Of a DNA stretch of 64,000 nucleotides, positions 41,891-50,559 are shown in pieces (position 1 is the stretch's first letter; each line of letters opens with the position of its first letter). The position numbers and the translations under genes were made by a program. Below the pieces are notes generated by a model. It was not told the origin of the DNA and made no database searches. It was given only the letters and a program-made list of their open reading frames with translations. The DNA lies in NCBI RefSeq assembly GCF_046250175.1, contig NZ_CP176468.1. The stretch is one strand, 5' to 3'. This stretch comes from Psychromonas sp030397575 (GTDB lineage: Bacteria > Pseudomonadota > Gammaproteobacteria > Enterobacterales > Psychromonadaceae).

Positions 41891-43387
41891 ATGCAGGAGT
41901 TAGTGGATTTTTTAAATGGTCTGATATGGAGCCCGGCACTTATTTATTTGTGTTTGGCTGCGGGACTTTTTTATTCGCTTCAGACTAAGTTTGTACAAGT
42001 TCGTTTATTTAAAGAGATGTACACTTTGTTGTTATCGGGTAAGAACTCGAAACAAGGGATTTCATCATTTCAAGCGTTATCTGTTTCATTATCTGGTCGT
42101 GTAGGGACGGGTAATATTGCTGGTGTTGCAGCCGCAATTGGTTTTGGTGGTCCTGGTGCTGTATTTTGGATGTGGGTGGTTGCATTTTTAGGTGCGGCAA
42201 CAGCTTACGTTGAATCAACATTGGCGCAAGTTTATAAAGAAGTGGATGGTGGCCAATATCGTGGTGGTCCCGCTTATTATTTAGAAAAAGTAACAGGCCA
42301 ACGTTGGTACGCTGTTCTTTTTGCTATCGCAACTATCGCTGCTTGTGGTCTTTTATTACCTGGTATTCAATCTAACAGTATCGGTAACGGTATTGAGTTA
42401 GCCTTTGGCTCTGGTTCATTAATTGAAACAGGCATGGGTGTATTCAGCCAAGCTAAAATCATGACTGGTATGGTCATTGTGGTGATGTTAGGCTTCATCA
42501 TCTTCGGTGGCGTTAAACGTATTGCTAACTTTACACAAGTGGTTGTGCCATTTATGGCTTTTGCTTATGTCTTGATTGTGTTGGTTATCATTGGTTTACA
42601 CATTACTGAATTACCCTCTATCTTCATGATGATTGTAGGCGATGCATTTAGCCCAATGGCTGGTGTTGGTGCCGCAATCGGTTGGGGGGTTAAACGTGGT
42701 GTTTACTCAAATGAAGCCGGCCAAGGTACAGGTCCTCATGCGGCGGCGGCTGCAGAAGTTGAACATCCTGCACAACAAGGCTTAGTACAAGCATTTTCTG
42801 TTTACATTGATACATTATTAGTGTGTTCTGCTACTGCATTTGTTATTTTAATTACCGGTGCTTATAACGTACATGGTGTTGGAGAAACATTCTTAGTGCA
42901 AAATATTGGTGCTGAAATTGCGGCAAATGGCCCTGCTTTTACGCAATTAGCGGTTGATAAAGTATTACCAGGGATCGGTAAACCATTCATTGCATTAGCG
43001 TTATTTTTCTTCTCTTTCACGACGATTTTAGCTTACTACTATATTGCTGAAACTAACGTGGCTTACTTACGTCGTACGCTTAAATTACCTGATTTTACTT
43101 TCCTATTAAAAGTGGTGCTTATCGCAGCTGCTTTCTACGGTACAGTGAAAACAGCTAACCTAGCATGGGGTTTAGGTGATGTTGGTGTTGGTTTAATGGC
43201 TTGGTTAAATATTGTCGGTATTTTACTTATTTTCTTCATGGGTAAGCCTGCTATCAAAGCATTAAAAGATTACGAGCAACAGCGCAAGACAAATCCTGAG
43301 TCTTACTCTTTTGACCCTGTTAAATTAGGTATCAAGAAAGCGGTATTCTGGGAGCAAAGGTTAGAAAAAGAGAAAGCTAAAAAATAA
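41891..43387 (+). CDS. AlaAGCS-family sodium:alanine/glycine symporter
   Basis: 498 residues from ATG 41891, which has GAGGAAAG ahead of it; the frame from 41849 has none. About ten to eleven membrane helices. The family signature SLSGRVGTGNIAGVAAAIGF with GGPGAVFWMW, GGQYRGGPAYYLEK and GVKRGVYSNEAGQGTGPHAA is intact. It imports alanine or glycine with sodium at the inner membrane. Single-gene unit with terminator. Confidence 0.92.
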   Translation: MQELVDFLNGLIWSPALIYLCLAAGLFYSLQTKFVQVRLFKEMYTLLLSGKNSKQGISSFQALSVSLSGRVGTGNIAGVAAAIGFGGPGAVFWMWVVAFLGAATAYVESTLAQVYKEVDGGQYRGGPAYYLEKVTGQRWYAVLFAIATIAACGLLLPGIQSNSIGNGIELAFGSGSLIETGMGVFSQAKIMTGMVIVVMLGFIIFGGVKRIANFTQVVVPFMAFAYVLIVLVIIGLHITELPSIFMMIVGDAFSPMAGVGAAIGWGVKRGVYSNEAGQGTGPHAAAAAEVEHPAQQGLVQAFSVYIDTLLVCSATAFVILITGAYNVHGVGETFLVQNIGAEIAANGPAFTQLAVDKVLPGIGKPFIALALFFFSFTTILAYYYIAETNVAYLRRTLKLPDFTFLLKVVLIAAAFYGTVKTANLAWGLGDVGVGLMAWLNIVGILLIFFMGKPAIKALKDYEQQRKTNPESYSFDPVKLGIKKAVFWEQRLEKEKAKK

Positions 43388-43430
43388 ACATTCGTTAAAT
43401 ACTTTTCTGAGTTAACTTGTTATTTTTTAT

Positions 43431-43464
43431 AAACGCCATTTAGTTTTATCACTAAATGGCGTTT
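43431..43464 (+). terminator. Terminator after the symporter gene
   Basis: AAACGCCATTTAGT (43431-43444) pairs with ACTAAATGGCGTTT (43451-43464), a 14-bp perfect stem followed by TTT. Confidence 0.93.
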
Positions 43465-43715
43465 TTTATCAGAAAAGGGAGGGGTAATTTTGCTAATTCC
43501 CTTAATTGTGTGGGCTTATTTTTACGTAGAAAAATTACTAAATTAAAGCTCTCATTTGATATGATTAGTTGTTTTTCTTTATGGAAGTGGCAACACAGAA
43601 TCGAATTGCTTTAACCAGTAAGTTAGATCTGGTTGTTAATTGAATTGGTATTCATTAATGAATAATAGATACTGTGAACTTCAGGTTCATGGTTAATTTA
43701 AAAGTAGGAATAAAA

Positions 43716-44012
43716 ATGGATAGTACACAACAAGTAGAATTAGAAGCAGCAGCATTTCGTCGTTTACTAAAGCATTTAGACAGCCGTAAAGATGTGCAAA
43801 ATATTGAGTTAATGAATACTGCTGATTTTTGTCGAAACTGCTTATCAAAATGGATGTTAGCAGAAGCGCAAAAGCGTAATATTGATATGACAGACGAGCA
43901 AGCCCGAGAGCATGTCTATGGTATGCCGTACAGCGAATGGAAAGCGCATCATCAATTGCCAGCAACACCAGAGCAGATGGCGAAGTTTGAAGCGTTAAAA
44001 GCGAAGAAGTAG
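43716..44012 (+). CDS. DUF1244 family protein
   Basis: 98 residues from ATG 43716 with AGGA upstream; the frame from 43674 is longer but unsupported. FRRLLKHLDSRKDVQNIELM, FCRNCLSKWM and YGMPYSEWKAHHQ are the core of DUF1244, a small helical family of unknown function in proteobacteria with a conserved Cys pair. Confidence 0.87.
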   Translation: MDSTQQVELEAAAFRRLLKHLDSRKDVQNIELMNTADFCRNCLSKWMLAEAQKRNIDMTDEQAREHVYGMPYSEWKAHHQLPATPEQMAKFEALKAKK

Positions 44013-44043
44013 TTGTAAGTTAGATGTTAGGGAGTGTTTGTTG

Positions 44044-44135
44044 TGGCTAATACGAGTATGCGATGACTCGCATACTGGCAGGCTAAAGCAAACGCCCCTG
44101 AAATTAGACTTATCTAATAGTTATCGCTAGTCATT
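44044..44135 (+). repeat. Dispersed copy of module A
   Basis: TGGCTAATACGAGTATGCGA, then TGACTCGCATACTGGCAGGC, TAAAGCAAACGCCCCTGAAA, TTAGACTTATCTAATAGTTA, TCGCTAGTCATTGGTGT. The same order as the tandem array units, with the TATGCGA/TCGCATA palindrome intact. Confidence 0.85.
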
Positions 44136-44219
44136 GGTGTTTATTTTGGTAATTTACCAAACATGTTCTGATTTCTGCTCAAACGAAAGCCTTCAAGTTT
44201 ATACAGTAACACTGACTTT

Positions 44220-45011
44220 TTATTCTCTATCTAATATCAGTTGCCACATAGCTTCATAGTTGATCATGTTCAGGTGTTTTTTGGTACTTTGATGCTTTAG
44301 TTTGTCTTGCGCGTTGTTATATGGGCCGGTGGCACATAATTCACAGTAGGCTTCACCTTGATATATTGCTTCACTTAATTGTGACTTGATGGTGTGTTCT
44401 GAGTTATCACTCCATACGTAGGTAATGCCTTTGGTGTCTTTGACATGCTTATCTCGGTCGACATTTCGTACTTTGTAACCTGGGAAAGCATCAATATTAA
44501 AATCATGCCAGCCTAAGTAATCAATGTCAGTATTTCTGTGTAGCGCATTTTCAATATTCCACTCTTTATAAGGTTTTACATCTTTAGAGGTGATGTAACA
44601 CAAGCGTGATCCATTTGGATCTAAAAAGTGCTCAAAGGAGTTTATTAAAAAGTGACGTAATAGTTGGCGGTTTAACGTATTGATATGCACTTCTTTGCAT
44701 TTTTCTTGAAACTCTTGATGTGATTTAAAGGCTGGTATTAAGGGAAACTGAAAAATCACTAAATCAAAGCTATGCTTTGCCAATTTCGACCAAGCATTAG
44801 GATTGGTTACGTCGAATTCGCATAATACAGGGCATTGCTGATCTAATAATGTTTGGTAATCATTGTGTGCATACTTACCTAATAATACGTCACTTGTATC
44901 AAGTACGGTCGCGGTTAAACTTGCTGGCTGGTAGTGAGTCAGTAAAGAAGCAGAAAAAGACAGATCACCGTCTCCAACTGTTAAAATTCGCCATGTTTTA
45001 TCGATGATCAT
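44220..45011 (-). CDS. DUF2431 (BMT5-like) methyltransferase with C-terminal zinc finger
   Basis: 263 residues from ATG 45011, which has AGGAACAG nearby; the 21-codon-longer start is less likely. N-terminal ILTVGDGDLSFSASLL is the SAM-binding signature of DUF2431, the family of the yeast 25S rRNA uridine-N3 methyltransferase Bmt5. VLCEFDVTN and DLVIFQFPL continue the Rossmann core, and LRHFLINSFEHFL is the following helix. The last 45 residues hold CELC ... KLKHQSTKKH, a C2H2 finger of the U1 type. rRNA or tRNA methylation is a reasonable guess; a bacterial substrate is not known to me. Confidence 0.72.
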   Translation of the reverse strand: MIIDKTWRILTVGDGDLSFSASLLTHYQPASLTATVLDTSDVLLGKYAHNDYQTLLDQQCPVLCEFDVTNPNAWSKLAKHSFDLVIFQFPLIPAFKSHQEFQEKCKEVHINTLNRQLLRHFLINSFEHFLDPNGSRLCYITSKDVKPYKEWNIENALHRNTDIDYLGWHDFNIDAFPGYKVRNVDRDKHVKDTKGITYVWSDNSEHTIKSQLSEAIYQGEAYCELCATGPYNNAQDKLKHQSTKKHLNMINYEAMWQLILDRE

Positions 45012-45064
45012 TATCTGTTCCTGTATTATATCAATGTTACTAATTAACTGGTCTATTTTACTGG

Positions 45065-45160
45065 TTAAAACCACTTATTTGCTCGTTGTAATTTTCGCAA
45101 ATAGAATAACTATTTAACTAAAATTACACCTTGAACTAAGCCAATTTTCCTGCGCAAAAT
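45065..45160 (+). repeat. Second dispersed repeat family, copy 1
   Basis: CACTTATTTGCTCGTTGTAA, TTTTCGCAAATAGAATAACT, then TTACACCTTGAACTAAGCC and AATTTTCCTGCGC. The same string with small changes is at 55346-55432. It lies just upstream of the DUF2431 gene. Confidence 0.75.
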
Positions 45161-45291
45161 TTAGATCTCTTATTTAATATGATTGATATTAAAATCGCGC
45201 GCAGTATAGCAAATGGGTGGCGCAATGTTGTGATATTTTTGTCGAGATGAAGAGAGCCTAAATCCTGTTAGGCTCAATGGGAAAGGGCAGG

Positions 45292-46236
45292 TTAATTATC
45301 TGATGATGTTAACAAAGCATCAAAGGCTTCATTGCCTTGTAAGTTTTCAAAATCATCTTCATCTGCTGCTAATTCTCTTAAGGCAGAACGGCCTTCAATG
45401 GCTTTCTCTAAATCACTGATTGCTTGATCTTCTACACCTAAACAAGCGTAAGCACAGGCGCGTTGGTAGAAGGCATCTTGATTGGTATCGTCCATATCTA
45501 ATACACGGTTACAAATACTTAATGCCCAATGGAACTCTTTTAATTCCATTGCTGCATCGGCCTTAGAGGTTAAGGCTTCTAAGTCACCAGGACGGATTTT
45601 TAAGATAGCATCGTACGCAGCCATTTTTTGCTCTGGCGTTTGTCCTTTTTGCGCACGTAACCAGAGATTGTGGATCTCGTTAATCTTTTCTATTTCGATA
45701 TGGTTATCGGCAATACGCAAGGTTTTTCTTCGCAAGTCTTTTTCTAGGGTTTTAAACTTTTCTTCATAGGATTGTGCAATCATTTTAATTTCGGCATTGG
45801 CTTTTTTGGTGGTGTTTACACGAATTTCATGTAATGACTTCCAGCCAAACAGAGCAACTAATGAAGCAACACCAGCAATCACATAAAAGAAGAAGTTAAC
45901 GGTTTGCTCTGCGTAGCTTAATGATTTATCAGCAACATCTAATTCACGATCGGTAATTTGTATAGTAAGGCTTCGCTCTAAATCTTGTAGATCATGACGT
46001 AGTACTTTTAATTCATCTAGTACATAACGCTCGACAAGGGCTTTTTCTGCAAAGATAGGGGTATCCGCTTGCGCTTGTTTTTTTTCCAATGCAGCTTGCA
46101 CGGCAGCTTCTATTTTTTGCACATGTTTAACGGCAGATACAGTTTCTTCTGTATTAGGCGGTGTTGTTTCTTCCACTGCCCATGACAGAGAAGAAATGAT
46201 ACTGAAAAATGCAAATAGTATAACTTTAATTGGCAT
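45292..46236 (-). CDS. TPR protein with signal sequence and membrane helix
   Basis: 314 residues. Signal peptide (1-20, FAFFSIISSLSWA). A charged helical region (about 30-110) precedes one hydrophobic helix at about 113-131 (FFFYVIAGVASLVALFGW), then coiled-coil-like sequence (about 135-190). Two to three TPR-like repeats (about 200-290) include DLEALTSKADAAMELKEFHW and AFYQRACAYACLGVEDQAIS. Likely a membrane-anchored scaffold; function unknown. It is divergent from the S49 peptidase gene with 146 bases between them. Confidence 0.75.
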   Translation of the reverse strand: MPIKVILFAFFSIISSLSWAVEETTPPNTEETVSAVKHVQKIEAAVQAALEKKQAQADTPIFAEKALVERYVLDELKVLRHDLQDLERSLTIQITDRELDVADKSLSYAEQTVNFFFYVIAGVASLVALFGWKSLHEIRVNTTKKANAEIKMIAQSYEEKFKTLEKDLRRKTLRIADNHIEIEKINEIHNLWLRAQKGQTPEQKMAAYDAILKIRPGDLEALTSKADAAMELKEFHWALSICNRVLDMDDTNQDAFYQRACAYACLGVEDQAISDLEKAIEGRSALRELAADEDDFENLQGNEAFDALLTSSDN

Positions 46237-46382
46237 AAACCGATGTCCTTTGACGCGCTAAAATGAACGTGAAAGTATGAACGAAGCGCACAGTATTACA
46301 ACAGTAAAGACAATCTTTTTCCTTGATATTGGAATTAATTACAGGTTGAATAGTGAGCTTATTTAATCTGTGAGAAATAATT

Positions 46383-47339
46383 ATGCAAGAGCCTGAAAGT
46401 CATCAAGAAAAGTGGTTATCTGGTTTCATGAAAGAAACCTTTAAGGAACAAAAAAGAACACGTCGTTGGGGGGTGTTTTTTAAATTATTAACTTTTACCT
46501 ATTTATTCGTTGGCCTATTTTTGTTTATGAATACTGGGTTATTAGATAAAGATACGTCTTCACAAGAAAAGCACACTGCAATGGTTGTGGTTAATGGTGT
46601 GATTGCTGCCGATGAAGAGGCAAATGCAAATAGTATTGTCAGTTCATTAAGAGCTGCATTTAAAAATGAATATTCAAAAGCAGTAATGATGGTCATTAAT
46701 AGCCCAGGTGGTAGTCCTGTACAAGCAGGCTATGTTAATGATGAAATCAAACGTTTACGCAGTTTGTATCCTGAGAAAAAATTATATGCAGTGATTGCTG
46801 AGTTAGGTGCGTCGGGTGGATATTATATGGCAGTTGCCGCTGATGAAATTTATGCCGACAAAGCCAGTTTAGTGGGGTCAATTGGTGTTACCGCATCTGG
46901 ATTTGGTTTTGTAGATTTAATGGAGAAAGTTGGTGTTGAACGTCGTCATTATACCTCTGGAGAACATAAAGCATTCTTAGACCCTTTTTCCCCTGCTAAA
47001 AAGGATGAAGGGGAGTTTTGGCAAAGTGTGTTAGACAGTACTCATCAGCAGTTTATTAAAGTAGTTGAAGAAGGACGTGGTGATCGTTTACTTAAAGATA
47101 ACGAAGACCTTTACTCTGGGTTGATCTGGAATGGTGAACAAGCTTTAGCAACGGGATTAATTGATGGTTTAGGTAGCCCTGGTTATGTGGCGAGAGAAGT
47201 CATTCAAGCGGAAGATATTGTAGATTATTCAATTAAACCATCACCATTAGAAAGCTTTACTGAGCAATTAGGTCTATCAATTGGTGAAGGTGTTGCCACA
47301 TTATTGAATAGCTCAAACGCATCAATGGAGTTGAGATAA
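46383..47339 (+). CDS. S49-family membrane serine peptidase (SppA/SohB-like)
   Basis: 318 residues with one N-terminal membrane helix (about 33-50). Single-domain S49 protease: INSPGGSPVQAG, the nucleophile Ser144 in LGASGGYYMAVAADEIYA, GSIGVTASG, and the probable catalytic Lys196 in YTSGEHKAF. Such enzymes clear signal-peptide remnants in the inner membrane. The size fits the short bacterial SppA type rather than E. coli's double-domain SppA. A terminator follows. Confidence 0.88.
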   Translation: MQEPESHQEKWLSGFMKETFKEQKRTRRWGVFFKLLTFTYLFVGLFLFMNTGLLDKDTSSQEKHTAMVVVNGVIAADEEANANSIVSSLRAAFKNEYSKAVMMVINSPGGSPVQAGYVNDEIKRLRSLYPEKKLYAVIAELGASGGYYMAVAADEIYADKASLVGSIGVTASGFGFVDLMEKVGVERRHYTSGEHKAFLDPFSPAKKDEGEFWQSVLDSTHQQFIKVVEEGRGDRLLKDNEDLYSGLIWNGEQALATGLIDGLGSPGYVAREVIQAEDIVDYSIKPSPLESFTEQLGLSIGEGVATLLNSSNASMELR

Positions 47340-47376
47340 CGCTTTCTGTTTATAGCTACTAACTCATTGCATTTAT

Positions 47377-47400
47377 AACGCCTCTGATATTAGAGGCGTT
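47377..47400 (+). terminator. Terminator after the S49 peptidase gene
   Basis: AACGCCTCT (47377-47385) pairs with AGAGGCGTT (47392-47400), 6-base loop, then TTTG TTTG. Confidence 0.9.
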
Positions 47401-47460
47401 TTTGTTTGTGGGTTAAGGGGGGCATCATTATAAAACAACCGTGGTTTGATCAGTATTGAA

Positions 47461-48517
47461 CATCTTGAATTAGGTTTATGCTTATTCAAGGGGATAGTTG
47501 TATGCGATAACTCGCATACTGGCAGGCTAAAGCCAGCGCCCCGAATATCAGACTTCGTCTAATCACTATCGCTACTAATTTGTCTTTACTCTCAACGTTC
47601 ATAGCTCGTTTAGTTAACAGAAACGCAATTAAGCGACACCTCTTTTGACTTTGAGGCGCATGCTTTAGCTTGCAGCTTTTTGGGTTTACTACTTAATCTT
47701 GTAAATAGATTTTTGCTTCGCTCATTATGACTAATACTATTATGCGATGGCTTGTATACTACAGACTAAAGCCAGCGCCCCGAATATTAGACTTCGTCTC
47801 ATCGCTATCGCTACTAATTTGTCTTTACTCTCAACGTTCATAGCTCGTTTAGTTAACAGAAACGCAATTAAGCGACACCTCTTTTGACTTTGGGGCGCAT
47901 GCTTTGGCTTGCAGTTTTTTGTGTTTACTACTTAATCTTGTAAGTATATTTTTGCTTCGCTCATTATGTCTAATACTATTATGCGATAACTCGCATACTG
48001 GCAGGCTAAAGCCAGCGCCCCGAATATTAGACTTCGTCCCATCACTATCGCTACTAATTTGTCTTTACTCTCAAGGTTCATAGCTCGTTTAGTTAACAGA
48101 AACGCAATTAAGCGACACCTCTTTTGACTTTGGGGCGCATGCTTTAGCTTGCAGTTTTTTGGGTTTACTACTTAATCTTGTAAATAGATTTTTGCTTCGC
48201 TCATTATGGCTAATACTGTTATGCGATGGCTCGCATACTGGCAGGCTAAAGGCAGCGCCCCGAATATCAGACTTTGTCTCATCGCTATCGCTACTAATTT
48301 ATATTTACTCTCACTTACATAGCTAATTTATGTAACCCCTTAGTTAACTAAAGCCCAATTAAACGACACATCTTTTAAGGGGCGCATGCTTTAGCCTGCA
48401 GTGTTTTTTCTTTTTGTGTTGGGGTTGAGTATTTTGAATTAGATTTTCGCTCATTCAAGAAAATAGTCATATGCGATGGCCGCATACTCGCTTCAGCCTG
48501 CTTTTTCAGGCTGAAGC
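47461..48517 (+). repeat. Tandem array of about 240-bp palindromic units
   Basis: The head TATGCGAT recurs at 47501, 47741, 47980, 48220 and 48470, so four full units (240, 239, 240 and 250 bases) and a partial fifth. Each unit has: TATGCGATAACTCGCATA (hairpin); CTGGCAGGCTAAAGCCAG (hairpin); GCGCCCC; about 100 bases including CGCTACTAATTTGTCTTTAC and AAGCGACACCTCTTTTGAC; GGGGCGCATGCTTTAGCTTG, then CAG; and TTTTTGCTTCGCTCATTATG. Units 1-3 differ at only scattered bases; the last is the most diverged. No ORF. Flanking sequence at 47461-47500 resembles the last unit's end, so the array probably grew by unequal exchange. Confidence 0.93.
48490..48517. terminator. Strong hairpin downstream of pepD
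   Basis: GCTTCAGCCTG (48490-48500) pairs with CAGGCTGAAGC (48507-48517) around CTTTTT. It lies 27 bases after the pepD stop on the minus strand and may end that transcript, though a T-tail is missing there. Confidence 0.6.
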
Positions 48518-48543
48518 GCTATCCTATTTTTATTACCTAACCA

Positions 48544-50001
48544 TTAATCTATTGCTTTTAATGTGGCTTTTAATAATGACCAGTATTTATCCACTGAGGC
48601 TATCTCTACTTTTTCATCTGGGCTGTGTGGAAACTTGATGGTAGGGCCGAAAGAGATCATGTCCCAGTGTGGGTATTTCTCACAGAATAATCCGCATTCT
48701 AGCCCTGCGTGAATAACCATGGCTTTTGGTTTTTTACCAAACAGGTCCTCATATTGGGTTTCCATGGTTTTATAGATAGCCGAATCTTTATTTGGCGTCC
48801 AACCTGGATAGTTACCTTCTTTAGCTACGCGTCCTTCGTATTGTTCAAAGTGAGTTGTAATTTGCTTAGCGTATTTGTGTTTGTCTTCTTCTATTTGAGA
48901 GCGAATTAGTATTTGTATCGCAAATTGATTCATTAAACCACTTTGTTGGGTCACCACAGCAAGGTTACTGGAGGTTTCCACCACATTAGGAAAACTATCA
49001 TCCATCGAGTAAATTCCATTTGGACAAGTTGCGAGAGCATTGATTAAGTTTTCGTGACATTGATGAGTTAATACTGAGCTTGGTAAATCACAAGGTTGAA
49101 GTGTGATCGTAAAGTTACTTTCACTCTCTCTATACTTGTCACGTAAGCTGACCTGCAAAGTATTGATCACTGTTTCTAAACTATTTTGATATTGTGCATC
49201 GCATACAATAATTGCCTGTGCTTCACGTGGAATTGCATTACGTAAACTGCCGCCAGACAGTGATGAAACAAGAAATGGTGCCGCATCGAGGTTAGTTAAT
49301 ACATTTGCCAATTCTTTTATCGCGTTAGCACGACCTAGGTTAATATCTACACCTGAGTGCCCACCTTTTAAACCAGAGATACTGATTTGATAAGCGCTAT
49401 CAGTAATATCTGTTTCCATTTTTTCAAAGGGTAATAAGACATTCACGTTAACACCACCTGCACAGCCAACATAAAGTTCGCCTTCTTGTTCTGAATCAGT
49501 GTTAATGAATAGCTTTCCCTGTAACTGTCCTGCTTCCAAGCCAAAAGCACCGGTCATTCCGGTTTCTTCGTCGGTAGTGATTAATACTTCTAATGGGCCA
49601 TGTTCAATGGTTGAATCTGCTAAAACAGCTAAACATGACGCCATACCAATGCCGTTATCAGCTCCTAGCGTTGTATTGTCTGCTCGAAGCCATTCGCCAT
49701 CTATAATAGGAATAATGGGGTCGGTTAAAAAGTTATGTTCTTTATCGTTGTTTTTTTGCGGGACCATATCTAGATGGCATTGCAATATAACCGGTGTTTT
49801 ATCTTCATATCCTACGAAAGCAGGTTTTGTTAGTATTAAATTACCTATTTTGTCCTTAACACAAGCAATATTATTTTCTTGTGCCCAATTAATAATCCAG
49901 TTTCGTATTTGTTCTTCATGTTTAGAAGGGCGAGGAATGGCACAGATATTTTCGAAGAATGACCAGACTGGAGCTGCTGAATGTGATTGTAATTGTTGCA
50001 T
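48544..50001 (-). CDS. pepD: Aminoacyl-histidine dipeptidase (peptidase D)
   Basis: 485 residues from ATG 50001, the same length as E. coli PepD; the 26-codon-longer frame is not supported. M20 zinc peptidase: QCHLDMVPQ (metal His/Asp), TTLGADNGIGMA, the catalytic Glu pair in ITTDEETGMTGAFGLE and a C-terminal VIHAGLECGLF. It hydrolyses Xaa-His dipeptides such as carnosine in the cytoplasm. AAGG lies seven bases ahead of the start. Confidence 0.94.
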   Translation of the reverse strand: MQQLQSHSAAPVWSFFENICAIPRPSKHEEQIRNWIINWAQENNIACVKDKIGNLILTKPAFVGYEDKTPVILQCHLDMVPQKNNDKEHNFLTDPIIPIIDGEWLRADNTTLGADNGIGMASCLAVLADSTIEHGPLEVLITTDEETGMTGAFGLEAGQLQGKLFINTDSEQEGELYVGCAGGVNVNVLLPFEKMETDITDSAYQISISGLKGGHSGVDINLGRANAIKELANVLTNLDAAPFLVSSLSGGSLRNAIPREAQAIIVCDAQYQNSLETVINTLQVSLRDKYRESESNFTITLQPCDLPSSVLTHQCHENLINALATCPNGIYSMDDSFPNVVETSSNLAVVTQQSGLMNQFAIQILIRSQIEEDKHKYAKQITTHFEQYEGRVAKEGNYPGWTPNKDSAIYKTMETQYEDLFGKKPKAMVIHAGLECGLFCEKYPHWDMISFGPTIKFPHSPDEKVEIASVDKYWSLLKATLKAID

Positions 50002-50422
50002 AAACAGGCCTTTTGCCGAATAAAATGAAAATAACCTCAGTTTTGCTTGGTTTAATATGCAAGCTAGGACATTTTTCACAAATGCAATTTGTGTAAAAAA
50101 CAGACCGAAGTTGTTGTATAAAAAGAAACCTTAAAAGCACTTAAATAATGTTGACCATGGTTAACTTGATTTGCGTTAGCTAATCAACTTCGGAATTATA
50201 ATGAAAACCAATTTATTTAATTTAAAATCAATGTGTTATTTTATTTTCGTGTCATTTAAGCGTGCTGCTTTATAAAGGTTACGCTACTCGGTTTAATCAA
50301 TAATTCCAATCATTTTAATGGCCAAACTCTAGAAATTTGATCTCGATAACTTTTGTGACCACCGTCATATCTTCTTAAGTAAAAATTAATAAGATATATT
50401 TTTAATAAAATGTAAAATTTGA

Positions 50423-50450
50423 TTGGTCAATTGGACTGAAGATCTATAAA
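50423..50450 (+). promoter_or_regulatory. Candidate carAB promoter
   Basis: TTGGTC at 50423-50428 and TATAAA at 50445-50450 with a 16-base spacer, leaving a leader of about 100 bases. No convincing paired ARG box was seen upstream. Confidence 0.45.
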
Positions 50451-50492
50451 ATGCACGGAATTTGCCAAATTTTACTATTTTCTGGTGAAAAA

Positions 50493-50558
50493 ATGCTCTG
50501 CATGGCCTCACTCAGATTATATAAATTTTTATTTATTTGTTTTATTTATGGAGGTTAA
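50493..50558 (+). CDS. Possible carA leader peptide
   Basis: A 21-codon frame MLCMASLRLYKFLFICFIYG plus a final Gly, ATG 50493 to TAA 50556-50558. The last codons cover the GGAGG ribosome site of carA, and the stop lies one base before its TTG start. Translation of it would disturb or couple carA initiation. No strong ribosome site precedes it, so it may be chance. Confidence 0.3.
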   Translation: MLCMASLRLYKFLFICFIYGG

Positions 50559-50559
50559 C

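Noticed and set aside
47461..48517. CRISPR array
   Set aside because: Repeats are about 240 bases with no short repeat/spacer alternation, and no cas genes are near.
49499..50023. 174-codon plus-strand ORF
   Set aside because: Fully antisense to the well-supported pepD gene.
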